Of a stretch of DNA of 27,322 bases, positions 1-8,040 are shown piece by piece. This stretch comes from an uncultured Azohydromonas sp. (GTDB lineage: Bacteria; Pseudomonadota; Gammaproteobacteria; Burkholderiales; Burkholderiaceae_C). The notes beneath the pieces were generated by a model. The model was not told the origin of the DNA, did not search any database, and saw nothing but the letters and a program-made list of their open reading frames with translations. Within the stretch, counting starts at the first letter, position 1; the number at the start of each line of letters is the position of its first letter. The stretch is taken from NCBI RefSeq assembly GCF_937926365.1, contig NZ_CALAOH010000051.1, forward strand, positions 1 to 27,322, in the 5' to 3' direction. The translations under genes were made by a program, and so were the position numbers.

Positions 1-826
1 GCGGCAGCGACGCCCGGTCCAGCGGCGCGCCGTCGGCGCCGCTCACGGCCCAGGGCGCCGCGCCGGGCGGCAGGGCCTTCATCTCGGCCAGCGAGCGCCC
101 CAGCAGCCGCTCGGACGCCGGGTTGCCGTCCCGCACCCGCGCCCGCGTGTCGAACACCAGCACGCCTTCGGACAGCGCCGAGAAGGTGGAGCGCAGCCGC
201 GCCTCGCCACGCGCCAGCTCGGCCAGGGCCAGGCCGCGCCCGTGCTCGCTGCGCACCAGCACGGCGCACACGGCGCCCAGCACCAGCCCGGCCAGCGCGA
301 GGGTGAGGTTGAAGAGGGTGTCCATGCGCCGGCCCACCGCCTGCGCATGGCGTGCCACGGCGGCATCGAGCGCGGACAGTCGCGAGCGCATCTCGTGCAG
401 CAACAGGCGCGAGCGCTGGCCGGCATCGGTGCCGCCGGCCAGCGTGTTCCAGCCGCGGCGCAGGGCGTCGATGGTGCCGTCGATCTCGCGCACGCGCGCC
501 GATTCGCCGGTGGCGGCGCCCACTTGCCGCAGCGTGGCCTGTGCCTGCGTCAGCAGCGCCAGCCCGCGCGGGCGCTGCCAGGGCGATTCGGCCTCGCCGC
601 CGAGTTGCAGGTGCAGGAAGGCCTCGTCGAGGTCGGTGGTGGCCTGCTTGAGCGCCAGCAGCGTGGCGGTGCTCTCTTCCAGGCGGACCTTCTGGACCAG
701 GTGCGCCGTCGTGATGGCGCCGCCCGGCAGCAGCGCGGACAGCGCCAGCGCGACGATCCAGCGCCGGCGGGCGGGCAGCTCGCGCGGCCTGCGCGCGGCG
801 GGGCATGGAAGCTCAGCGCTCGCCAT
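1..826 (-). CDS. Membrane sensor histidine kinase, N-terminal part (cut by window edge)
   Basis: The minus frame is open from an ATG at 826 to the window edge, giving 275 residues. A basic N-terminus is followed by a membrane segment (about 23-45), a mostly helical, charged extracytoplasmic region (about 46-168), a second membrane segment (about 171-191) and the start of a PAS domain (from about 207; the segment STFSALSEGVLVFD is typical). The kinase core would lie outside the window, so calling it a histidine kinase is inference; a PAS diguanylate cyclase is the main alternative. The ATG overlaps the last 14 bp of the solute-binding gene upstream, which suggests translational coupling. The pair probably forms a sensor in which the periplasmic binding protein presents a ligand to the kinase. 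Confidence 0.7.
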   Translation of the reverse strand, partial: MASAELPCPAARRPRELPARRRWIVALALSALLPGGAITTAHLVQKVRLEESTATLLALKQATTDLDEAFLHLQLGGEAESPWQRPRGLALLTQAQATLRQVGAATGESARVREIDGTIDALRRGWNTLAGGTDAGQRSRLLLHEMRSRLSALDAAVARHAQAVGRRMDTLFNLTLALAGLVLGAVCAVLVRSEHGRGLALAELARGEARLRSTFSALSEGVLVFDTRARVRDGNPASERLLGRSLAEMKALPPGAAPWAVSGADGAPLDRASLP

Positions 827-1676
827 CGCCGGCCCTGGGCACGTCGTCGGCCGAGAGGCCGAAGCGGCGCAGCATGGTGATATGAGCGGCGCTGCCGATG
901 TAGCCGGACAGCGCCTCGTCCACCGCGCGCTGCAGCGCCTGGTCTTCCCGCCGCAGGGCCAGGGCGACCAGGCCGGGCTCGATGCCCGGACCGTCGGCCG
1001 GCACGGCGATCAGGCGCCCGCGGCTGGCGGCGGCCATCTGCGCCACCGTGGGCAGCGACAGCGCCAGGGCATCGGCGGTGCCGCTGCTCACGGCCGCGAG
1101 GCCGCTCTGGGCATCGGGCACGGGCGTGACCGCGCCGGGCGGCAGCGCCAGCGCCCGCAGCGCCGACTCCTCCGCCGAGCCCGCCAGCACCACCAAGCGC
1201 AGCCCGTCCGCGGCCTGCTGCGGCAGCCGCGCATAAGCGGCGAGCTTGCGCGGATTGCCGCGGGCAGTGAGCCAGCCCGGGCGCACGCGCAGCGTGGGCT
1301 GTGTGAAGCGCACCCGCTGCGCGCGCTGCGGGTTGACGAACATGCCCGCAGCCACGAGGTCGAAGCGCCGCGCCTCCAGCTCGTCGAGGAGCTGTTCGAA
1401 GTCGGTGAGCACCCATTGCGGCTGCAGGCCCAGGCGCCGGGCCACTTCGCGCGCGACTTCGGGCGACTCGCCGCTGACGGTGCCATCGGGCAGTACCAGC
1501 GCGTAGGGCGGCTCCACGGCGTAGCCCACGCGCAGGATGCCGGCCTTGCGTATCCGGCGCAGGGAGTCGTCCTCGGCGTGGGTGCGCAGCCACCAGGCGG
1601 CCCCGCCGCCAAGAGCGCCCAGGGCGGCGACGGTGGCAGCGGCGGCGACGCGGCGGTTCAGCTGGTTCCTGGACAA
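813..1676 (-). CDS. Periplasmic solute-binding protein (amino-acid type, SBP_bac_3)
   Basis: This 287-residue protein has a basic N-terminus and an alanine/glycine-rich hydrophobic segment (about 8-30) that serves as signal peptide or anchor. The mature part starts like family 3 solute-binding proteins (IRKAGILRVGYAVEPPYA) and carries the family signatures SGESPEVAREVARRLG and LEARRFDLVAAGM. I chose a TTG start at 1676 because AGGGAG lies about 8 bases upstream and the signal segment follows directly. The frame stays open to 1808, but the added residues look non-coding. No ABC permease or ATPase gene is next to it. The next gene overlaps it and encodes a membrane sensor, so a sensing role is more likely than transport. 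The ligand is unknown. Confidence 0.8.
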   Translation of the reverse strand: MSRNQLNRRVAAAATVAALGALGGGAAWWLRTHAEDDSLRRIRKAGILRVGYAVEPPYALVLPDGTVSGESPEVAREVARRLGLQPQWVLTDFEQLLDELEARRFDLVAAGMFVNPQRAQRVRFTQPTLRVRPGWLTARGNPRKLAAYARLPQQAADGLRLVVLAGSAEESALRALALPPGAVTPVPDAQSGLAAVSSGTADALALSLPTVAQMAAASRGRLIAVPADGPGIEPGLVALALRREDQALQRAVDEALSGYIGSAAHITMLRRFGLSADDVPRAGDGER

Positions 1677-1854
1677 GGCAACGACTCCCTGGGGGCGGAG
1701 GGTGGTTCCCGCGGTCCGCTGTTTCGGGCAATCGGCACACCGCGGCGGGATATGAATCAGGGTTGACGCGGAGTGGCTGCGCCGGAACGGTCCGTGCCGA
1801 CGCGACACTTTTCATGGGAGTGGACTCTCCTGACGCTTTTGAGAGAACAAGCGC

Positions 1855-4320
1855 TCAAGAAACCTGCCCATCTCCCCCCTGCCGCGCATGCAGCAGTTCC
1901 GTCATGGCGCCGGGATCCAGCGGCCTGCTGAAATAATAACCCTGCATGATATTGCACCCGGCATGCTTCAAGAAATCGACCTGTGCCGCGGTTTCCACGC
2001 CCTCGGCAATGACGCCCAGTTTGAGGCTTTGCGCCAAGGAAATGATGGCGCGCACGATGGCCGCGTTGTCCGCGTCCTGCAGTAGGTTGCGCACGAAGGA
2101 CTGGTCGATCTTCAGCTCATTGATAGGAAATTTGCCGAGATAGCTCAGGCTGGAATAGCCAGTGCCGAAATCGTCGATCGCAATGTGCACACCCATGCGG
2201 ATCAGATCCTGCATGGTCAGGATGGCGCGCTCCACGTCCTGCATTAGCATGCTTTCCGTGATCTCCATTTTCAGGCACTGGGCCGGCAACCCATGTTGCG
2301 ACAGCGCGGAGCTGACGCGTTCCAGGATATTGCCCTCGCCAAATTGCCGGCTGGACACGTTGACCGCCACCACGAAGGAAGGAAATCCCGCCTTGCGCCA
2401 AAGCGCCGCCTGCCTGCAGGCCTCGTGCAAGACCCAATCCCCGATGGGCAAGATCAGTCCGGTGGCCTCGGCCACCGGGATGAATTGGGCAGGGGAGGTG
2501 TATCCCCGCTCCGGATGACGCCAGCGTATCAGGGCCTCCACGCCCGCCAACCGGTCGTCAGACAGCGAAACCAGGGGCTGATAATGCAGCTCCAGCTGGC
2601 CTCCCCTCAGTGCCGCCCGCAACTCGCGCTCCAGGTCGATCCGCTGCAGCACCAGGGAATTCATCCTGGCTTCATAAAACTCGATATGGCGTCCGCCGTG
2701 CGTCTGGGCTTCATGCAGCGCGATTTCGCTGTTCCCCAGCAGCGTGCCGGCATCAGTACCGTCCTTGGGATAATGGCTGATGCCCATGCTTGGCCGCAAA
2801 TAATAAGGTGTACCGTCGGCGACGAAGGGCTGCGTGCAGGCGTCCGTGATGGCGCTTGAAATGGTGGTTGTCTCCATCAGCAGCGCATCATGGTCGTGCA
2901 CGATCAGCAGAAATTCGTCTTCACCCAGGTGGCACAGCGTGGCATGGGCGCTCGCAGCCTGCAGACGTTTGGATATTTCAAGCACCAGTGCATCGCCCAC
3001 CAGGTTGCCCAGGGTACTGTTGATGCGCCGGTATCCCTCGAAACCTACCGCCATGACGGCCAGCGGGTTGTTTCCCTGCCGTGCCAGCAAAATGGCTTGC
3101 TCCAGCAGTGCTTTTGCCAGCGTGCGGTTGGGCAATTGCGTCAGGACGCTGTGGGTGGCCTGGTGCTCCAGTTCCGCCTCGCGCTGGGTCAACTGCGCGA
3201 TCAGCCTGGACAGGGCGCTGGCCAGCACGGCGACTTCGCGGTAGGTCCGCATGGAAGGGATCTTGGCCCTGGTATCGCCATGCTCGATGTTCTCCGCCAC
3301 CCCGCTGATCACGAGCAGGGGCTTGGTGATCCGGCGCGCGGTGATCCAGCCGGCCAGCGCGAACAAAGCCGCCACGACCAGGCTCCAGAGCATCAATTGC
3401 CCCAGCAATTCGTAAATGGGGGCGTAGGCCAGTTCGATTCGCTGCCGTTCCAGAATGAACCAGTTGAGGCCGGGATAATTCCGGTAGCCGCCGCTGCGGC
3501 TGAAACCCGTCAAGTACGTGTTGCCATCGGGCCAGCGCGCCACCCAGTATCCGGCCTCGGCCTGTTCCAATGTCCGAGCCATGGAGGCCGGCAATTCATT
3601 GTCCTGCAGGTCGGACGGGCCCAGGAGCACGGCCTTGTTGCTGGCAACGATCATGAAATCGGATCGCTCGCGCCTGGGCATGCGCTCCGTCATCGACTTG
3701 ATCCAGCGCCAGTCGATATGCGCGCCCAGCACGCCGACAATCTCTTTGCTCGACACCACGACCGGGGTGGCAATGTCCAGGAAACGCATCGGCTCAGGCC
3801 CGTCCACATAGAGTTTGTTTTCAAGCATCAGCGCGCGGTGTGGGTCGGAAACGTAATTTGCCTTGATGGCTTCGATATACCAGGAACGCTGGGAGACGTC
3901 CTCCCCTTCCAACAGCCCATCGCTGGCCGCCAATACCTTGCCGTCCCGCCCGGCGTATCCGATCCAGGCATAGCCTTCATGGAACTGCTTCAACGCATCC
4001 AGGTGCCGGCCCAGCGCTTCAGGCTCTCCGAGGACGTTTTGATCCACCAGCAGGCGGGCATGCAGGATGATGTTCTGGTATCTCTCGTACAGGGCGCGAT
4101 CGATCTTGATGGAAAGCATCGAGGTGCGCTTCAGAAGCGTTTCGCTGATTTCCTTTTCTTCCTGTTTTCCGATGATGGATTTGGCGATGATCCACAGCAC
4201 GCCCGCCGTCGCCAGGGTCAGCAGGATCGCCAGCACCGGGAGAAGGACCTGAAGGCTGACTTTCCTGTGCTTCGACACTGTGTTATCGGATTCTGAAGTC
4301 AGGGAGGCGTCCTTGAGCAA
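1855..4320 (-). CDS. Cache-HAMP-GGDEF-EAL cyclic-di-GMP phosphodiesterase with degenerate GGDEF
   Basis: The 821-residue protein has a membrane segment (24-46), a periplasmic Cache-type sensor region (about 50-300), a second membrane segment (306-328), a HAMP linker (329-382), a GGDEF domain (about 390-545) and an EAL domain (about 565-812). The EAL domain keeps its key motifs: EAL at 595-597, ITES near 687-690, DDFGTGYSSL at 716-725, KID at 737-739 and EGVE at 773-776, so it should hydrolyse cyclic-di-GMP. The GGDEF signature reads GEDEF (466-470), and the usual metal-site segment LDLDxF reads VGFEGY, so cyclase activity is unlikely and a regulatory role is plausible. The start is a TTG with GGAAGG 10 bases upstream. 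GC is lower than in neighbouring genes. Confidence 0.92.
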   Translation of the reverse strand: MLKDASLTSESDNTVSKHRKVSLQVLLPVLAILLTLATAGVLWIIAKSIIGKQEEKEISETLLKRTSMLSIKIDRALYERYQNIILHARLLVDQNVLGEPEALGRHLDALKQFHEGYAWIGYAGRDGKVLAASDGLLEGEDVSQRSWYIEAIKANYVSDPHRALMLENKLYVDGPEPMRFLDIATPVVVSSKEIVGVLGAHIDWRWIKSMTERMPRRERSDFMIVASNKAVLLGPSDLQDNELPASMARTLEQAEAGYWVARWPDGNTYLTGFSRSGGYRNYPGLNWFILERQRIELAYAPIYELLGQLMLWSLVVAALFALAGWITARRITKPLLVISGVAENIEHGDTRAKIPSMRTYREVAVLASALSRLIAQLTQREAELEHQATHSVLTQLPNRTLAKALLEQAILLARQGNNPLAVMAVGFEGYRRINSTLGNLVGDALVLEISKRLQAASAHATLCHLGEDEFLLIVHDHDALLMETTTISSAITDACTQPFVADGTPYYLRPSMGISHYPKDGTDAGTLLGNSEIALHEAQTHGGRHIEFYEARMNSLVLQRIDLERELRAALRGGQLELHYQPLVSLSDDRLAGVEALIRWRHPERGYTSPAQFIPVAEATGLILPIGDWVLHEACRQAALWRKAGFPSFVVAVNVSSRQFGEGNILERVSSALSQHGLPAQCLKMEITESMLMQDVERAILTMQDLIRMGVHIAIDDFGTGYSSLSYLGKFPINELKIDQSFVRNLLQDADNAAIVRAIISLAQSLKLGVIAEGVETAAQVDFLKHAGCNIMQGYYFSRPLDPGAMTELLHARQGGDGQVS

Positions 4321-4428
4321 TTTGCGGCAACCTTCCGTGAGAGACTTTCATCGTTGGCGCGATGTATATCCCGCGCGCAAAACCTGGGTGTGAGGCAGGG
4401 CTTGCCAAACCTGGCTGGGGTATGTTTG

Positions 4429-4458
4429 CACTAAAAGACAACCAAGTTGCCTTGGTTG
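4429..4458 (-). terminator. Possible intrinsic terminator (minus strand)
   Basis: Perfect 8-bp arms CAACCAAG and CTTGGTTG (4439-4446 and 4451-4458) flank a 4-base loop. On the minus strand they are followed by TCTTTTAG. The stem is only half GC, so strength is uncertain. It could end transcription from the LysR gene about 300 bp upstream, or that of an unannotated short RNA. Confidence 0.4.
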
Positions 4459-4595
4459 CCGGCTGATGCGTGATTTGGACGGTGTTCGCTTTGGGTCCCT
4501 GCGAGGACCCAGTACCGGGCGGGATGGTGACGCGTCAGAAAGCGTTCCCGATTCATGAAAATCCTGGGATGGAGCCTGGGTTGTTGCTGGAGCTG

Positions 4596-4612
4596 CCCAG
4601 GATAATCCTGGG
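4596..4612. repeat. Perfect inverted repeat CCCAGGAT / ATCCTGGG
   Basis: Arms of 8 bp are separated by a single A. A direct copy of AATCCTGGG lies at 4560-4568, 44 bp before the matching AATCCTGGG at 4604-4612, with another CCTGGG near 4575. The arrangement looks like an operator array. It lies about 280 bp upstream of the EAL gene start. Confidence 0.5.
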
Positions 4613-4765
4613 TAAATTTTTAAACCCACTTTCCTCATGTATGGCGGGGAATGCGAAATACGAAGCTCCCGGCGCCCGATGGCTTGAAATGGGCTCTGAG
4701 CAGGCCCGCCATGAAAACTCCGGCCCGTGCCTGCGGTCGTCAATACCTCGGACATCCGAGCGACA

Positions 4766-5686
4766 TCACGCCGCGCAAACTTCCCTCACGCACCCGCGCA
4801 ACCAGCGATGCGCCGGATCTCCGTCCATGCGCGGATGCCAGAGCAGGGACACGGTGATTTCCGGCAATTCCAGCGGCAGCGCGAAACGGAACATCCCGCT
4901 GCGCAGCCCGGCGGTATGCCGCTCCGGCACGCTGGCGATGAGGTCCGACGCCCGCGCCAGCGCCAGTGCCGCCGAGAAACCGCCGACCGTCGCGACGACG
5001 TCGCGCTTCAGGCCCAGTGGCGCCAGGGCCTCGTCGAAGGGGCCCTCGTCCCGTCCGCGCCGGGAGACGCCTACGTGCCGGCCGGCGGCGTAGCGCCCGG
5101 CCGTGATCTCGCCCTCCGCCAGCGGATGCCCCGCGCGCACCACGCCGACGAAGCGGTCGCGCAGCAGGGCCTGGGCGCGCAGCTCCGGGCCTGTCGCCTT
5201 GCCCACCACGCCGGTTTCGAGATCGACCGTGCCGTCGCGCATCAGCGTGCTGTCCTTGTCCAGCTTGGGCATGAAGCGCAGCCGCACGCCGGGCGCTTCC
5301 GCGGCCACGCGGGCGATGAGGGCGGGGCCGAAGGTTTCCACGAAACCGTCGCTGGTGCGCAGCGTGAAGCTGCGCGCGAGCTTGTGAAGCGCCGGCTGCC
5401 GCACGGGACGCAGTGCGGCCTCGGCGTCCTGCACCAGTTGGCGCACCCGCTCACGCAGCTCCAGGGCCCGAGGCGAGGGCACCAGGCCGCGCCCGGCACG
5501 GACCAGCAGCGGATCGCCCGTCGTCTCGCGCAGGCGCGCCAGCGAGCGGCTCATTGCCGACGGGCTCAGCCGCAGCCGCCGGGCGGCGCGCGCCACGCTG
5601 CCTTCGCTCAGCAGCACATCCAGGACGAGCAGCAGGTTCAGATCGGGCTTGGACATGGTGGGCATCGAGGGCAGCGTAGCCGCCAT
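4766..5686 (-). CDS. LysR-family transcriptional regulator
   Basis: The 306-residue protein has an N-terminal winged helix-turn-helix (DLNLLLVLDVLLSEGSVA, then ARRLRLSPSAMSRSLARLRE; about 14-75) and a C-terminal effector-binding domain of normal length. Three in-frame ATGs lie close together (5686, 5665, 5656) and none has a clear ribosome-binding site; the third gives MSKPDLNLLL, a common start for this family. The gene is divergent from an MFS efflux gene with a 117-bp spacer, so it probably controls that gene and itself. The spacer contains the small dyad GCGTC-A-GACGC at 5693-5703. The inducer is not evident. Confidence 0.92.
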   Translation of the reverse strand: MAATLPSMPTMSKPDLNLLLVLDVLLSEGSVARAARRLRLSPSAMSRSLARLRETTGDPLLVRAGRGLVPSPRALELRERVRQLVQDAEAALRPVRQPALHKLARSFTLRTSDGFVETFGPALIARVAAEAPGVRLRFMPKLDKDSTLMRDGTVDLETGVVGKATGPELRAQALLRDRFVGVVRAGHPLAEGEITAGRYAAGRHVGVSRRGRDEGPFDEALAPLGLKRDVVATVGGFSAALALARASDLIASVPERHTAGLRSGMFRFALPLELPEITVSLLWHPRMDGDPAHRWLRGCVREVCAA

Positions 5687-5803
5687 GGCATGGCGTCAGA
5701 CGCACGAATGAAGTGCAAATGATGCGCCTTCCGCCATGGGTGGCCGGCTCCTATCGTTCCGGCACGGGCTCCACTTCGGATGCCTTTGGAAAGCTAAAGA
5801 GCC

Positions 5804-7255
5804 ATGTCCAGACCATCAGCAAACCATGAGGCGGCGCCCGGCGCCGCGGGCGGGGCCGCCACCGTGCGTGGCGCGCTGGCCGGCCTGTCGCTGTGCATGC
5901 TGCTGCCCTCGCTGGGCACCAGCATCGCCAACGTCGCGCTGCCGGCCTTCGCCGACGTGTTCGCGGCGTCGTTCCAGCAGGTGCAGTGGATCGTGCTGGC
6001 CTACCTGCTGGCCAACACCACGCTGATCGTCAGCGTCGGCCGGCTCGGCGACGTGCTCGGCCGCCGCCGGCTGCTGCTGGCCGGGCTGCTGGTGTTCACG
6101 GCCGCCTCGGTACTGTGCGGCCTGGCCCCGACGTTGGCGCTGCTGCTGGCCGCCCGGGCGCTGCAGGGCATCGGCGCCGCCGCGCTGATGGCGCTCACGC
6201 TGTCCTTCGTGAACGGGACGGTGCCCAAGCGGGACGCCGGCAAGGCCATGGGCCTGCTCGGCACTACCTCCGCCATCGGCACCGCGCTGGGCCCCTCCCT
6301 CGGCGGCCTGCTGCTCGATGCCCTGGGCTGGCCGGCGCTCTTCCTCGTCAACGTGCCGCTGGGCCTGCTGGCGCTGTGGTTCATCCGGCGCTTCCTGCCG
6401 GCCGACGGCGCCGCGCCGCAGGCAGACCGGCCCCGCTTCGACCTGCCGGGCACGCTGCTGCTGGCAGCGACGCTGGGCGCCTATGCGCTGGCGATGACCA
6501 CCGGGCGCGGCCGTTTCGGCCTGTTCAACGCGGCACTGCTGCTGGCCGCCGCGGCGGGGCTGGCGCTGTTCCTGTGGGTGGAGGCGGGGGCCGCGTCGCC
6601 GCTGATCCGCCCGGGTCTGTTGCGCGACCCGGTGCTGGGCGCGGGCCTGGCGATGAGCGCGCTCGTGTCCTCGGTGGTGATGGCGACGTTGGTGGTCGGG
6701 CCGTTCTACCTCGGCCGCGTGCTGGGCCTGGCCGCCGCCGGCGTGGGCCTGGTGCTGTCGGCCGGCCCGGCGGCGGCGGCACTGGTCGGCGTGCCGGCGG
6801 GGCGCCTGGTGGACCGCCACGGCGCCCGGCGCATGAGCCTCGCCGGCCTGGGCGGCATGGGCGCCGGCTGCCTGGCGCTGTCCCTGGTGCCTGCTGCCTG
6901 GGGCGTGGCTGGCTTCGTGCTGCCCGTCGTCGCCGTCACGGCCAGTTATGCGCTGTTCCAGGCTGCCAACAACACGGGCGTGATGGGCGAGGCGGGCGCG
7001 GAGCGGCGGGGCGTCGTCTCCGGGCTGCTGGGCCTGTCGCGCAACCTGGGGCTGATCACGGGCGCGTCGCTCATGGGCGGAGTCTTCGCCCTCGCGGCGG
7101 GGACGGTGGATTTCGCCGCGGCGCCCGCGGAGGCCGTGTCCGCCGGGTTGCGGGCGACCTTCCTGGCGGCGGCGGTGCTGGTGGGGTTGGCGCTGCTGAT
7201 CGCGCTGGGGAGCCGGGCGCGGCGTGGCGCTGCGGCTCCTCAGGGCAGCGCATAA
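5804..7255 (+). CDS. MFS multidrug-efflux-type transporter (DHA2/EmrB-like)
   Basis: The 483-residue protein is very hydrophobic, with about 14 predicted membrane helices, the number typical of the drug:H+ antiporter-2 group. Characteristic pieces include the motif A-like loop GRLGDVLGRRRLLLAG after helix 2, RALQGIGAAALMAL in helix 4 and GTALGPSLGGLLLDALGW in helix 5 (motif C region). The start at 5804 has GGAAAG about 10 bases upstream. It faces away from the LysR gene, a common layout for a regulated pump. The substrate cannot be read from the sequence. A small unknown gene on the opposite strand ends 32 bp past its stop. Confidence 0.93.
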   Translation: MSRPSANHEAAPGAAGGAATVRGALAGLSLCMLLPSLGTSIANVALPAFADVFAASFQQVQWIVLAYLLANTTLIVSVGRLGDVLGRRRLLLAGLLVFTAASVLCGLAPTLALLLAARALQGIGAAALMALTLSFVNGTVPKRDAGKAMGLLGTTSAIGTALGPSLGGLLLDALGWPALFLVNVPLGLLALWFIRRFLPADGAAPQADRPRFDLPGTLLLAATLGAYALAMTTGRGRFGLFNAALLLAAAAGLALFLWVEAGAASPLIRPGLLRDPVLGAGLAMSALVSSVVMATLVVGPFYLGRVLGLAAAGVGLVLSAGPAAAALVGVPAGRLVDRHGARRMSLAGLGGMGAGCLALSLVPAAWGVAGFVLPVVAVTASYALFQAANNTGVMGEAGAERRGVVSGLLGLSRNLGLITGASLMGGVFALAAGTVDFAAAPAEAVSAGLRATFLAAAVLVGLALLIALGSRARRGAAAPQGSA

Positions 7256-7286
7256 GGAAAGCGGAGAGGCTGGAGCCGCCGTGCCG

Positions 7287-7523
7287 TCAGCAGCGCCCCG
7301 AGCGCCGGCTGCGCGGCTGGAGCTTGTCCAGCTCGGCCAGCTGCTGCTTCAGCAGGATCATCAGCGTGCGCGCGTGCTCCACGGGCAGGCGCAGGACGCT
7401 GGTGGCCGACTCCTCGTCGCGCACCGGGCGCTGCAGTACTGCGGCGTCCACGCCCAGCTCGATCAGGCCCTTGTCGTGCTTCGCCGACTTCAGCCGCTGT
7501 ACTTCAATGTCGTAGGTCTTCAC
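7287..7523 (-). CDS. Small conserved-looking hypothetical protein (78 aa)
   Basis: I do not recognise this protein. From a GTG at 7523 it reads (M)KTYDIEVQRL and runs 78 residues: a beta-rich N-terminal half, then a helical half with HARTLMILLKQQLAELDKL and a basic tail. It has no signal peptide or membrane segment. The frame is open upstream to an ATG at 7580, but the extra residues look less natural. A weak GCGGGA element lies before the GTG. Codon use resembles real genes of this genome. It is convergent with the MFS gene. Confidence 0.6.
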   Translation of the reverse strand: MKTYDIEVQRLKSAKHDKGLIELGVDAAVLQRPVRDEESATSVLRLPVEHARTLMILLKQQLAELDKLQPRSRRSGRC

Positions 7524-7587
7524 GCGTGTGTTCCCGCAATCAAGGCAAGGCCCGGATTGTCGGGGGACGCGGCTGCGCAACCAGCGC

Positions 7588-7737
7588 TCATGCCCGCCGC
7601 GGCGGCTCTTCCCGCTCCGGCACGTCGTCGTCCTCCTCGTCCCGGAGCTCGCGGCCCCAGGGGTCCCGCAGCGCCAGCACGGTGATGAGGACGGTCAGGA
7701 GAAAGATCAGCCAGTACAGCGGGTCCCATTCGTCCAT
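7588..7737 (-). CDS. 49-residue single-pass membrane protein
   Basis: From an ATG at 7737 the frame gives a short protein: a brief N-terminus (MDEWDP), one membrane helix (LYWLIFLLTVLITVLAL, about 7-24) and a strongly charged tail (RDEEDDDVPEREEPPRR). A hydrophobic helix followed by an acidic then basic tail is unlikely as chance translation. The frame is also open far upstream, but the upstream residues look non-coding. No good ribosome-binding site is visible. Function unknown. Confidence 0.5.
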   Translation of the reverse strand: MDEWDPLYWLIFLLTVLITVLALRDPWGRELRDEEDDDVPEREEPPRRA

Positions 7738-8040
7738 CAGGCGGCTCGTACGAGGGATAGCCTGGTGGCCGGCGGCGCCGGCGCGGCGACAAGCGGGTGG
7801 CGGCAGTGGGGCATGCGACGGGGGGCGCCCAGGGCGGACGCGGCGGGATGTCGGGTCTGCCATCCACCATAGGAGCCCCGCGCGGCCGAGTGAACGACGC
7901 GATGCGCCCAAGCTCATGCGCCAGGCGCATGAGCCATGAAGATGCTGGTGCAACCATCCATGCGGCGCAGTTGCATAGCCGAAAACTTCATTTGTCAGCG
8001 CCTGCTCGCCGCGGGTACGGTGCCGCCGGAAGGAGCCGCC
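7738..8040. other. Intergenic segment between divergent genes
   Basis: This 303-bp stretch separates the 49-residue membrane protein (minus) from the nitroreductase (plus). I see no gene in it. It carries the 23-bp palindrome at 7912-7934 and a looser pair TGCAAC/GTTGCA near 7950-7975. The nitroreductase ribosome-binding site GGAAGGAG lies at its right end. Confidence 0.6.
7912..7934. repeat. Perfect 23-bp palindrome upstream of nitroreductase
   Basis: The arms GCTCATGCGCC (7912-7922) and GGCGCATGAGC (7924-7934) are exact reverse complements around a single A. There is no T-run on either side, so a terminator is unlikely. The palindrome lies 106 bp before the nitroreductase ATG, a plausible place for the operator of a dimeric repressor (MarR or TetR type), although no such regulator is encoded next to it. 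Confidence 0.6.

Larger units (their letters stand above)
4321..4765. other. Gene-free segment with CCTGGG repeats
   Basis: This 445-bp stretch between the LysR gene and the EAL gene has lower GC than its surroundings. One minus-strand frame (4348-4755) is open but shows no family signal, membrane segment or convincing start, so I do not call a gene. The segment must hold the EAL gene promoter near its left end. It also contains several CCTGGG/CCCAGG elements and a hairpin with a T-rich tail on the minus strand, listed separately. Confidence 0.6.

Noticed and set aside
1677..1815. An upstream start or leader peptide for the solute-binding gene (ATG at 1815, or the same frame from 1808)
   Set aside because: The ATG at 1815 is in another frame, and the extension from 1808 has no signal-peptide character; the TTG at 1676 has a better ribosome-binding site.
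4348..4755. A 135-residue minus-strand open frame in the gap before the EAL gene
   Set aside because: No family resemblance, no ribosome-binding site, and it runs across hairpins and repeat elements; treated as non-coding.
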